Shown here: one piece after another, positions 1-9,512 of the stretch
Layout of the letters: the number at the start of each line of letters is the position of its first letter
How positions within the stretch are numbered: position 1 is the stretch's first letter
NCBI GenBank assembly: GCA_025765595.1
Contig: JAIVFH010000344.1
Coordinates: 1-25,727, forward strand
Length of the DNA stretch: 25,727 nt
From: Obelidium mucronatum
Taxonomy: Eukaryota > Chytridiomycota > Chytridiomycetes > Chytridiales > Chytriomycetaceae
Direction: 5' to 3'
Program-made: the position numbers and the translations under genes
Notes under the pieces: generated by a model
Told to the model about the DNA's origin: nothing
The model's database searches: none
What the model saw: only the letters and a program-made list of their open reading frames with translations

Positions 1-1364
1 CGCGTCGTAATCGCTGCCACCTTGGGCGCCATCAACGACGCGAGAACAACAGAAGTTCTCCCCAAATACTGAGTGCTACAGTGAAATCTGTCTTTTCGTC
101 CGCCAATTCTTGTATTCCATGAACAATCAAAAACAGAGTCCCAGGGCCACGGTTGTTATAATGAGGAAAGCAGTCTCGTTGTGTGTTTCCCAACGGACAT
201 TTCGAACCATGAATGCTACTGGCGCAAGAAAAGCGCCGAGGATCAAGTTATAGATACGAATAGCTATATAGGCGGGAGAAGATGAGACTCTACAAAATTC
301 AAAGCTGGATTCATTGGAAATGGATTTGGTTACAACTCCCATACGCTTTGAGAAGGTAAAGCAGAGCAGTAACAACTTAAATAAAAAACATGTTGAATTT
401 CGGTTAGTAGTCATTTTGATTTTAAATCTAATAAATGACAAACCAAATTAATCAAGACCATTCCTGTATTGAGGCGACGGAACCAAACAAGCTCCAAGAT
501 CCGCGTTTCGAATATTTCGCTTACCAAACATTCTCACCAAAAGCAGATTCTTGCTGATTATCGTCGAAATCGCGCAATTGTATCCAATCACAGCCAAACT
601 GAATCGAATTTGACATTTTGATGCAGTGACTCCTCCAATATATCCAGCCAACGAGGAAAACACGGCCCCACATCCAGAAATTACCAATAAACACTCTGGA
701 ACAGAAGCGATTTTGATGATTGTTGCATGGCGATTACAATACAAAAAGACCCCAGAGAGTACAGCTGTCACCACTCCTGCTGTACCAAGGATGCATAGAA
801 TAAGTCCTTCACGCGTTTTGAGCGAATATATATAAATAACCGGCTTGTGTTTGCCGCCGTCAGATGGTGGTATCATTGAGCCACCAAAGAAGACTGGTTT
901 TCTTTGATAAATGAACCTGTCGGGATAAGAGTAGCCGAAAACTGTCAAGAATACATGTGTGTGTGTGTGTCAAACATCTGTTCTCCAAACCGAAAAATAG
1001 TTACCAGTTTGGTTGTATTTATCTCCATTATAATAAGTAACCTGGTATGGTCTGAGAGAGAAATGTTAATTATTGCCCTTTTCCCCCCACATACAGCATG
1101 ATACAAACATGACCAGATCACCATAAGAATCAAAATTTAGTACCGAATCCAGGCCAATAAAATCAGTTGTTTGAAATAAAGTGTAGTTCAAGAGGTGTTG
1201 GGCTTGTCGTTGTGCCAACATTTCAATGGTAACGCTTCCACTCTTGAGAAGATTGTCGAATCCAGCAAGCATTGCCATAACACAATCAAAAGATGGGGCT
1301 GCACCTATATTGGAATTGTCGGCCAGCGTTTCTGGACTGGTATTTTGGATGAGTTAAACTTAAA

Positions 1365-1414
<50 letters not shown>

Positions 1415-3034
1415 ACAATAACAACAAAAAAAACGACCTCAATTGCTCTGGCGTGAGTTTCGAAATCTCTAAAACGCGATTATAAAATTGCTTGAACTGC
1501 CATGTGTACAAGTCTGGTGGTTTCTGTTGAAAGTGGATGAAGCCAGTGACAGCCTTGTGAATGTCAAAATTATACACTATTGCTACACAGATTAGCGAGA
1601 GGTTATATCACAAAAAAAAAACATAAATTTCTCACTTTGAGATTGATTGTCGTACAGGTCCGGAGAATTATAACCAATCCAAACAAATTTTGGGCCAACC
1701 AGTCCAACAGCGGCCATTGAGTAATATAGCTGTGCCGTAAAAGAGTTTTGGCCGCTTATTATTATATACCGAGCGTCACTTTGCAAGAGCTGTTGTTTGG
1801 TGTGATCCAAATCACACTGTCGAAAAGTCCCTGCCAACCCCACGTTTGCAACAATTGTAATGTTGCTCTTTGAAAGAGATTCCGTGATTTCGAATCCAAC
1901 TGCGTGAGTGATGGTTAGGCTATCTGGCTCAAACAAAAAATATTCCCCCACATTGCATTCCCATCTCATCTCCACGCTGGAAAACTATAGCAACTCGAGA
2001 TATCTTCCATGATTTTAGAAGCTGATAGATATTTAAACCTAGTCCTGCGTTTGTGTGAGTTGTAATGTTAACAGTAACATTTTTTGGTGTTTTTTTGTTG
2101 AACCTTTTGAAGGAAGTGTTCTGAAGAAGTAAGGATATCGGCTTTTGTTTGATAGTCGAGGTGAAACTGATCCCGAGGAGCAGTATCTGTGGTATGATGA
2201 TGTATTGAGTTATTACTTTTTGAGAAGAAGATTGAATTGAAAGTATGTATGAAAGAAGGAAGAAGCGGTATGAACAAAGGAAGAAATGATAATACACCGC
2301 CTACGGCGGTTTAAAAGAAGAAAGAAATGAGAATACACCGCCTGCGGCGGTTTGAAAGAACGAAGAAATGAGAATACACCGCCTACGGCGGTATGAAAGA
2401 AGGAAAAAATAAGAATACACCGCCTACGGCGGTTTGAAAGAAGAAAGAAATGAGAATACACCGCCTGCGGCGGTAAACTACCGCCTGCGGCGGTAAACCA
2501 CCGCCTCCGGCGGTGTATACCACCTTCGACAAAAGACACTCACGGAATCTGATACTGCGAAAACACGCCAGCAACACTTCTTGCAGTTGTGGAATATTCA
2601 TTGCCAACAACACCAATGACATCTTCATGATTAAAAACGACATCAGAACTCATGACAGCAGTTGCATATCCGCCAGAATAACCACTATAAGAGTCAACAA
2701 CACCAGGATAGTAAGCGCCGCAGTCAGTAAATCGCTTGATGTGAACATGAACGTTGGGCAAGATTGCAGGATTCTCGTTGACCATGTCAACAGCAGCAAC
2801 CATGGCCATGTCATTGAAAAAGAAATTTCCATTGGAGGACGTGACGGCTTGTGATGAATTTTCTGGATCAATGACAAACTTTGTAACCAGAGAGCCCGAT
2901 AGTTCAGTGTCTTTCCAGACGCAGTAGTTTGAGACGAGAGCCAGGGTGATGTGAGTTATATTCGCCTTCTTCATGTTCTTTTGGGCTTTTGCCGAGAGCG
3001 CGACTGTAAAAATGCTGCTAAATGTAAATCCCAT
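1..3034 (-). CDS. class C (GABA-B-like) G protein-coupled receptor 1, 3' end outside the window
   Basis: The N-terminal half is a periplasmic-binding-protein-like ligand domain (NEYSTTAR near 2600; YCSSGSVSPRLSNK near 2150; GLGLNIYQLLKSW near 2020). It is followed by membrane segments in 448-941 and further ones in 1-441. The start at 3034 gives a hydrophobic leader (MGFTFSSIFTVALSA). Exons I can phase: 2544-3034, 2104-2186, 1952-2044, 1636-1899, 1438-1576, 1109-1336, 1005-1051 and an exon ending at 941. Exon lengths 83, 93, 264+139 and 47 match the paralogue at 19213-22642 (83, 93, 403, 47), so family and exon map are firm. Intron 1 (2187-2543) is long and carries a hairpin array. The intron at 1337-1437 contains a 47-nt homopolymer. 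The 7TM part downstream of 448 cannot be read in one frame: TM5/TM6 are clear in 130-330, but TM6 to TM7 changes frame. That means an unrecognised intron, an assembly error, or decay. Expected role: plasma-membrane sensing of a small ligand, which is not identifiable here. Confidence 0.85.
1366..1412. repeat. 47-nt poly(A) run (poly(T) on the sense strand of a receptor intron)
   Basis: An uninterrupted run of 47 A on the + strand sits inside the GPCR 1 intron at 1337-1437. It makes up nearly half of that intron and forms an extreme polypyrimidine tract upstream of the 3' splice site at 1337. The exact length is prone to sequencing error. Confidence 0.9.
2296..2514. repeat. array of seven GC-rich hairpin palindromes with 41-nt then 20-nt spacing
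   Basis: The 15-mer ACCGCC-NNN-GGCGGT occurs seven times, at 2296, 2337, 2378, 2419, 2460, 2480 and 2500. The starts are exactly 41 nt apart for the first five and 20 nt apart for the last two. The 6-bp stems are invariant and the 3-nt loops vary (TAC, TGC, TAC, TAC, TGC, TGC, TCC). The 26-nt spacers of the 41-nt units are near-identical and purine-rich on the + strand, so pyrimidine-rich in the sense RNA of the receptor gene. The whole array lies inside intron 1 of GPCR 1, about 30 nt from its 5' splice site. Confidence 0.95.
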
Positions 3035-3090
3035 TCTGCCGTCGGCACTTTTCAGAGATCGCTAAAAAAAAAAGAGTAACAAATAAATTG
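3035..3090. promoter_or_regulatory. 56-bp bidirectional intergenic region between GPCR 1 and the RING gene
   Basis: The start codons of two divergent genes are only 56 bp apart. The spacer holds an A-rich run and AAATAAAT at 3081-3088. The same 8-mer occurs in the other two divergent spacers of this window (15073-15080 and 19180-19187). Both transcripts must start within or beyond this spacer, so promoter elements probably overlap the 5' UTRs or coding starts. Promoter function is inferred from gene layout only. Confidence 0.5.
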
Positions 3091-4262
3091 ATGAAGCCAA
3101 GCGCGTGGCTGACGGCCCTCTGCGCCGGCGCGCACGCCGCGCGCGCAGCCACGCTCGTGTATGCGAATGGACGCATGGACGTGGCGTCGGACACGGACGG
3201 GTTCGGCGGCTACCTGCTGCCGCTCGCGCTCGTGGCGGACGCCGACGCCAGCGGCTGCGCGCCGCTCGACGCGGCGGCGCTGCAGCGGCTGTGGAACGTG
3301 CGGGGTGGCGCGTGGGTGGCGCTGGTCGCGGCGGGCGGCGGCTGCGGCGTGGCGCAGAAGGCGGCGGCGATGGCGGCGAGCGGCGCGGCGGGCATTCTGA
3401 CGGACGAGTGTTCTTCTGCGTCTTCTTCTCTCTCTGCTTCTACACTCTCTACTCCAACTCTCAACATCGCCTGTCTGCGCCCAGAAGACTCCCGCGCCCT
3501 GCTGCAAGACACCCGCCGCCTGCACGCCCGCGACGCCTCGTCGCCAAAACCTATTTTTAGAATCCGCATCGCGCCAGACCCGTCGCGGCTGCACGTGCTC
3601 GTCATTGTGCTGTGGCCCGTTGTCGTCATTGCCGTCTACGAGGCCGTCTTCCGTCTCAAGAAGCGCTGGAAGACCCAGGCCGTCAAGAAGGCACTCGCGC
3701 GGATCCCAATGCACCCGTGGGGCCAAGAAGAGGAACGCAACGATCTGTGTCCAATCTGCATCGAAGACTACGTAAGGAACGATTGGATCAGAGTCCTGCC
3801 GTGCGGCCACGATTTCCACGCCCTGTGTGTCGACAGGTACATCTTTACGCCACGATTACACCATTGCGTTCACTGAAAATTCATTCTGAATCAAGGTGGC
3901 TCATATCAATCGCTGGTATTTGTCCGCTATGTAAAAAGTCGTGTGTTCCTCAAACTTCATTGCAACCTTTGGATGACCATGATGTTGTCTTCCCTGAACT
4001 GTACAATGACCTTCCTCATGAATTGGCAGTTAATTTCTCCAACGACACATCATCAACGAATACCATCTCGGCAGTTGCTGCGTCGAGTCCTCCAAGAATA
4101 GCCTCAGAAAACAGTGACGCTCTAGTTCCCGGATATGATCTTCTAGAGCACCCAGAGCACCCAGTTTCAGACTTTTCTGGTGGTGTTCGAAAGAGAATCA
4201 TTGGAGAACCTGATCATGAAGCGGGTCCAAGCACTGTTAATGTTCCCAATATGGGGCCTTGA
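3091..4262 (+). CDS. PA-TM-RING-H2 E3 ubiquitin ligase (RNF13/GRAIL-like)
   Basis: The product is 370 aa from two exons, 3091-3836 and 3896-4262. The 59-nt intron splits the RING at the Arg-Trp junction and restores CVDRWL. In order: signal peptide (about 1-20), protease-associated luminal domain (about 20-140, with the A-x-x-GA-x-GI core), one transmembrane helix (about 167-187), then a cytosolic RING-H2 finger with all eight ligands (C220, C223, C238, H240, H243, C246, C258, C261). The tail is Ser/acid-rich and disordered. The family consists of endomembrane ubiquitin ligases that use the PA domain to capture substrates and the RING to recruit E2. The first 300 bp are extremely GC-rich, giving Ala-rich protein, unlike the rest of the gene. 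The ATG at 3091 follows AAATAAATTG and begins the signal peptide, which supports this start. The gene is divergent from GPCR 1. Confidence 0.9.
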
Positions 4263-4460
4263 AAGAAACCTACTCTTGCATCATCTTCATCATGAACATC
4301 ATCCATGTCATCACCATCACTGCCTCTCAATCTTATTTAGCATCCTGAAAGAAAGAAAAAATGACCTCATGTGAATAAATATATAGAATATGTACCACAA
4401 AATAGAGCAAAATAGAAAAGCGCGTGTTTTCTTTCTTTTTTTTTACATGACAAAAGAAAG

Positions 4461-7400
4461 ATGGACTCTTCCAGAACACTCAAACCAATGAACAACAACC
4501 CCAACAGTGGTTCTTCGAGCACTCCAAACTCGCCATTCAGGAAACTGAGTACATCATTTTCACCGCTTTCCAAAACATCCACTGCTGCCCGAGACTCTTC
4601 TCATTGTGGCTCAACGTCATTTGGCGTTGCAACGGCGGGACCAATCAACTTGGCATCCATACCCGCAGTGGAAACAAAGAGCTCAACACTTCCCCGTCGC
4701 ATGCCTGAAATATCAAATAAAACTGCTAATGAAAGCGATGGAATGTCTTCGGGAGTATTGCGCCGCTCGTCTGCAGCTGGAAACGTGGTTTCGGAATACA
4801 CAAAAGCATCAGAAGTGAAAACCAGTACACATACCCTGAAACGGTTAAGTACAACCGGAACAGCAGGAGCAATGCCTCGCGTGAATAAACTTCAAAGCGG
4901 TGGTGGTGCAGCAGCAGCAGATGCAGATGATGATGTGGGAGACTTGAAACGCGCCATGAATTCTGGAGACATGTTTGGAGAATACAAACGACAGTCTCAG
5001 TCATGTATAACTGCATCCACTCAAATGATGATGCCTAAAGTTGCGCAAAGCAGCAGGAGCGAAGCGACTGATTCAGGGACACTGAAACGGACATCTGGAT
5101 CGGGAGATGTGTTGGGAGTTCAAGAATTCTTGCAATCCAGTGAGAGTCAAAGTCGGCCCCGCAGTAAATCGGGCACCAAAAAATCTAGTATTCCGTCGGT
5201 TCAGCAGATTTCAGAGTCAGAAGGGATGGGGGGTTTGAAACGGTTCGAAAACAGTGGAAACATTTTGGGTGACATGCGGGAAAGTCCAACGTCCAGTAAT
5301 ACCAACAGTAAACAAGGAAGTATGTCGCCTTTGATTTCCCGAGCTGCGGGACTCGACGGTACATTGAAACGATCCAGTGGTTCTGAAAATGTTGGATCTC
5401 AACAACGAAACAGTCCATCTTCTTCCTTGGACAATAATGATGCCAAAATCGAAAAGACTAGGCAATTTGGACAGATTGAAGTGGCGGGTGAACGCAAGCT
5501 TTTGGAATATGAGGCTCCTGTACCTCAAAAAATGCGCCAACTAGGTCAAATTGGAGTCAACCTACATCAATATTCTATCGCTTCATCATCATCAAGTACT
5601 CCAAGCCCGGTGGTCATGCCTGAACGCGATGAATTTTACTCCAAAGACGGGCTGGGCACTGCTTCCAAAACAAACAACAAAGGCCATTTCACATGGAACT
5701 TTGGAACAGAATCCCCGACGGGACTTGCATCAAAATCCAACAACGCCACCGCTCCACCACCATCAAGAAAAAACGAATCAAACTCTTTACGAACATCAAT
5801 AACAAAGCAACCACAATCCCCGATAATACATGAACTAAAGCAGACACCCGCGCCACCACCACCATTACATACAAACAGACGAACCAGCAACAACCTCCCT
5901 GAAAGCCGAAACACCTCCCCCGAAACAAAACTCCTCAAAACCTTCCCACCCAACGACAACGACAACGACACGAGTCCAAGAGAAGACGAAACCAGCAGCA
6001 CCATCCAACTCCGACGAAGCCCATCACTTCCTCGACCTCCCACGGGAACCCGCAATCCAACTCACATTCGCCGGCGTTCCGTGAAACCAGAAAAACAAAC
6101 GCACCAGCAGCAGCGATCCTCCAGCGTTATCCTACGGGAATCCTCCTCGCAACAAGCACCTGAAGAACCGTCATCGTCACTGCACCTTGACTCTGGATTC
6201 CCATCGACTGTAGGCCTCCTACTAGATTCAGTTGTTGTTGGCGGTGTCTCTGAGGATTCATTGACTACATTGGAGCCGGCGCTTCTTGCGAAAAGAAAGC
6301 AGGTTGAAGAAACGGTGGTGAGTAGAGTTCTTGGATTAGACGGAGGAGATGTGACGACCTTGTCGAAAATGCATGGGGCTGTGTTGTCGCATTTGACGAG
6401 GGAGCAAGGTGTACGGCATCGATGGTTGTATGCTATTTACTGTGTCTTGAAACTTGTTAGAGAGTCCATGAGGAATTTGAAGGAGCAACGTTGTCATCAG
6501 CAGCATCCGTTGGAGGATTTGAAGGATGATAAGAGGGTGCAACATAATGTGTTTAGGACACGTCAATCTAAAGCAGATACGATATATTCTTGCAAAGTGA
6601 GTTTTTTTTTGAGGAGGAAGGGAGGCAACAGAATTTACTGTCTGATGATGAAAAAACAATATACTAAATTAGGTCCGAGCATTGTTGCAGGAAAAGAGAG
6701 CGTCGAATATTATAAAGGCGATTCAAAAGATTTTGTTCATGAGGTCGAATTTCATGTATCATCTTTCATCAGATCAGCAAATTCGTCTGTGCAGTGTATT
6801 ACAGGTAAGGAAGAAAAAAAAACAACATTTTTATACCATATTATATTCAAAACACTTTGGTAGTTTCGAGCTTTTTCGAAAAGTGATATAGTTGTTAAAG
6901 AAGGCCGCGAAAGGAAGCACGTGTGTTTCATTTTATCTGGCGAATGTGAAATCAGTTCAGAGCGAAGCAAACAAACAGTTGAGATAGACCTCTCGATTAA
7001 AAGGGGGTTCATCTGAGTGTAGCGATTTGCTAACAAAAATTATGTTTGCAGCACAATACTTTGAGCAATGGGGATACTTTTGGTAACTCAACGAAGGGAT
7101 GCTGGACAGCCACAGTTCGTTGTAAAGAGGATACTGAATTACTCATTGTTTCACAAAACGATTACGTTGAGGCAAGAGACACTATTTAATTGGTCATTTT
7201 TAATCAACTGAAAGTCGTGCCCTTCTTTTATCTTTCTTATTTTTTTTTTTTGATTTAATTCATCCCGACACCACACCAGATTATGGATTTGGGAAACGAA
7301 GAACAGATTGCCCTTCACATGAAACACCTTTCCGAAATCCCACATTTCGCCAAACATCAACCCTATCAACACCTCCTCAAACCGTTTGCAAGCGTATCGC

Positions 7401-8061
7401 AGCTGTTTTCATTTCATCCACAAGAACCCATTATTCATGAAGGTGTCGAGAATTTCAGTGTATTCTGGATTCTTAGTGGAACTTGTCGGGCAGTCAAGCT
7501 TGTTCCTTTTCTTCGGCGAAAAGAGATGGCGACGGCTACTGCTGCTGCTGCAACACCCGCAGCAGCAGCAGCCGCAAAGAAGAAGTACATGCTCGCAGAA
7601 TATGAGCCTGGAACTACTGTAATCCAAGAAGGCGAAAAAGTCGTGATGCAATTATTAACGATTCGAGAGTTGGGACCAGGCGATTATTTTCCAGATTTGA
7701 CTTGTCATGAATATGATGAAAACAGCAACAATGGCGGTGGGGGATTGAAGGGAAATGTATTGAGTAGGTCAGGGTTGTTGGCGCGGTTGAAGTGAGTTGA
7801 AGTTTTTCTTTTACTTGATTATTTATTTTTTCCCCCCGTTCCTTTTAAAACAGCGATACAACTCCGTCAAGACCAGATTCAAGATCATACGTTTCTATAA
7901 TAGCAAACACCAAAGTAGAAATCTTGGGTATGACTCGGCTCGATTATACACGGCTGGCATCCACTGAGATGATTCTGGAAAGTATGTCTGAAGGTGGGAA
8001 ACTTCGAGTACCTTTAGATGCGCTTCAAAAATCTGTGCTCTCATCAACAAACAATTTATGA
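4461..8061 (+). CDS. large Ser-rich protein with a basic phosphosite-like repeat array and two divergent cyclic-nucleotide-binding-like domains
   Basis: The product is about 1065-1067 aa. Exons: 4461-6596, 6691-6804, 6864-6977, 7052-7165 or 7171, 7280-7791, 7854-8061. Residues 1-600 are disordered. They carry six copies of an L-[KR]-R-x-x-x-(S)-G-[ND] motif starting near residues 100, 126, 162, 208, 259 and 302; four contain [KR]R-x-S, the protein kinase A consensus. A pair of RQ-[FL]-GQI motifs lies near 335 and 359. A helical region (about 600-690) precedes two cNMP-binding-like beta rolls. The first has FRAFSKSDIVVKEG, CFILSGECEIS and NGDTFGNS; the second has EPIIHEG, FWILSGTCRAV, PGDYFPDL and EILGM. 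Neither shows the usual phosphate-binding cassette (FGE-[LI]-A ... PR-x-A), and the second is interrupted by an Ala-rich loop, so cyclic-nucleotide binding is doubtful. The donor at 6978 is GTTGAG. The exon 4 end is either GTTGAG (7166) or a GC-AG donor (7172). Confidence 0.85.
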
Positions 8062-8121
8062 AAACATTCGATATCTCGATTCGATATTACCGTTTTTTTT
8101 TTGTTTTTTTTTGTTTTTTTT

Positions 8122-8950
8122 TTGTATATGAGTCGATCTCAGGGAAAAAGTGGCTTATCCCCCAAATCACAAATTTTGATTTTATTAAATAAATCGAAAG
8201 CCCTTTGAATGCGCTCTTTTTTGCATCTAGAATCGTCATGAAACGTTTAGTATTCATTGAGTTATTGCGTGTCAAAGGTCACACATTTCGACTCTTGTTT
8301 TCGGACATTTTTTAGGCAACCGGGAGCTAGAAAACACCAAAAAACTGACACGTTATGGCAGCACCGCTGCCAACCCATCCACTTGAACTCTTTGACATGG
8401 ACAATGATTGCATCGATTTTTCAGTCTTGTCCGAGCCATCTGGAGCCGTAGAACCACGAGAAGAAATAGAAGACAACAGCAACCTTGCTGATGGCGACTC
8501 TGACAGTGACTCTGACTAACTCTACAGTGATAGCGAAATTGATTCCGATGGAGATTTGGAAGATAGGGAGGATGTTGATGCAGGTTGGTGTTAAGTGACT
8601 GATGTTGTTGACTTTTCCTGGCACTCAAAAACAACTACAGTCTTGGTTTGCCATTGCGCTATGTCTTGTACAACAATTTCATTCACGCAATCGGAATCAC
8701 AGGCTATTTGCCGTCGTACTTGGAGCAATCGATCGGGACAAGGAGTTGTTGAAGAAGGGGGAGGTGATTAAATAACATCACACCAATTGAATGGTGTATC
8801 GTACAGCAACCTTCTTCATATCAATCTGTGCAGATTCAAAATTAATAAACTTTATTTTTTGGGTGTTTTCACACTTTTTTGGAGGTGTTTTTCTCAACAT
8901 TTTTGTTTGGGGGATAAGCCATTTTTTCCCTGAGATCGACTCATATACAA
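8122..8950. mobile_element. 829-bp candidate element bounded by 45-bp terminal inverted repeats
   Basis: 8122-8166 and the reverse complement of 8906-8950 match at 44 of 45 positions; both begin TTGTATATGAGTCGATCTCA. The structure lies just after the stop codon of the cNMP-domain gene, in the only long intergenic region of the window. The interior holds a small acidic reading frame and no recognisable transposase, so a non-autonomous TIR element (MITE-like) or a decayed DNA transposon is the simplest reading. The dinucleotide TA occurs near both ends, but the left flank is a T-rich tract and I see no convincing target-site duplication. A simple inverted duplication cannot be excluded. Confidence 0.55.
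8355..8594 (+). pseudogene. short acidic reading frame inside the inverted-repeat element, interrupted by one stop
   Basis: An ATG at 8355 opens a 54-residue frame beginning MAAPLPTHPLELFDMDND. It ends at TAA 8517-8519 after an SDSDSD stretch. The same frame continues without another stop to 8594 with similar acidic composition (LYSDSEIDSDGDLED). An acidic Ser/Asp-rich N-terminus followed by a stop suggests a remnant of an element-encoded or captured gene. A further open stretch follows at about 8640-8775. I do not recognise a family. It could also be chance. Confidence 0.3.
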
Positions 8951-9512
8951 CCATTTCGTGTATGAAGAGCCATGTGGGGTTCTCCATAGAAAGTAAAAAA
9001 AAATTACATTGGTATATAAAATTGGTATTTATTTGGGATCGATGTTACAGCATGAGAAGAAAGGAAAAAGAGGTTTTAAAACTTGAAATCGAGTGCGTTC
9101 AGTGTCGGTCAGGGAAAACCCCTGTTACCAGCTGGCAGCGGGAGCCCCTGAACCGATATCCCGCCATTACCTTTTGATCGCGTCCTTCCATGAAAACAAA
9201 AACAATAATATATGATATAGACTAAAAGAAAAGGAAATTGAAGTGAAAGAATGTTGTAAGAGAGCACTGGATAGGAGATGAATCAAATCAATCCCGCCAG
9301 ATGGATAGATGCACTCGCGTTTTAAGCAGAGTACGCTACCTAGGGGCGAGTCTTCACCGAAGAACACTCGCCTCCTGCTGATAACCAGCCTGCTTGTTGG
9401 TGATGGAGGTTGGAGATTTAGGAGAGAGCGAGTTGTGAGAGAGAGGGAGGATGTTTATAAGGAGAAACCTTTCTTGACAATTCCACAAGTTTATTATTAG
9501 GTGAAGTAAAAA
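8951..9512. other. intergenic stretch between convergent genes; two stem-loops, no coding gene recognised
   Basis: This is AT-rich sequence with a moderately GC-rich patch at 9100-9175 and another at 9290-9420. CAGGG-AAAAC-CCCTG at 9110-9124 forms a small hairpin. GGCGAGT at 9345-9351 pairs with ACTCGCC at 9366-9372, with an inner CTTC/GAAG stem. No reading frame here resembles a protein, and the neighbouring genes both end into this region. It probably holds 3' UTRs and possibly a structured RNA. Confidence 0.4.

Noticed and set aside
1195..1577. Frames with long poly-Lys or poly-Phe stretches
   Set aside because: They come from translating the 47-nt homopolymer inside an intron.
2296..2514. 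CRISPR-like array (palindromic repeats at regular spacing)
   Set aside because: The spacers are near-identical to each other, the repeats are only 15 nt, no cas genes are present, and the host is a eukaryote.
2213..2643. Minus-strand open frames through the hairpin array encoding Arg/Pro-rich repeats
   Set aside because: They are translations of the palindromic repeat in an intron. The receptor splice phases and the paralogue show that this stretch is intronic.
3052..3819. Long minus-strand frame opposite the RING gene
   Set aside because: It is a high-GC shadow frame. The opposite strand has a signal peptide, a PA domain and a complete RING.
8791..9177. 128-residue frame starting inside the inverted-repeat element
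   Set aside because: Part of it is a translation of the terminal inverted repeat (the peptide WGISHFFPEIDSYT also appears opposite 8122-8166). The rest has no recognisable features.
9090..9430. tRNA or spliceosomal snRNA in the GC-richer intergenic patch
   Set aside because: No cloverleaf, no A/B boxes and no recognisable snRNA core sequence.
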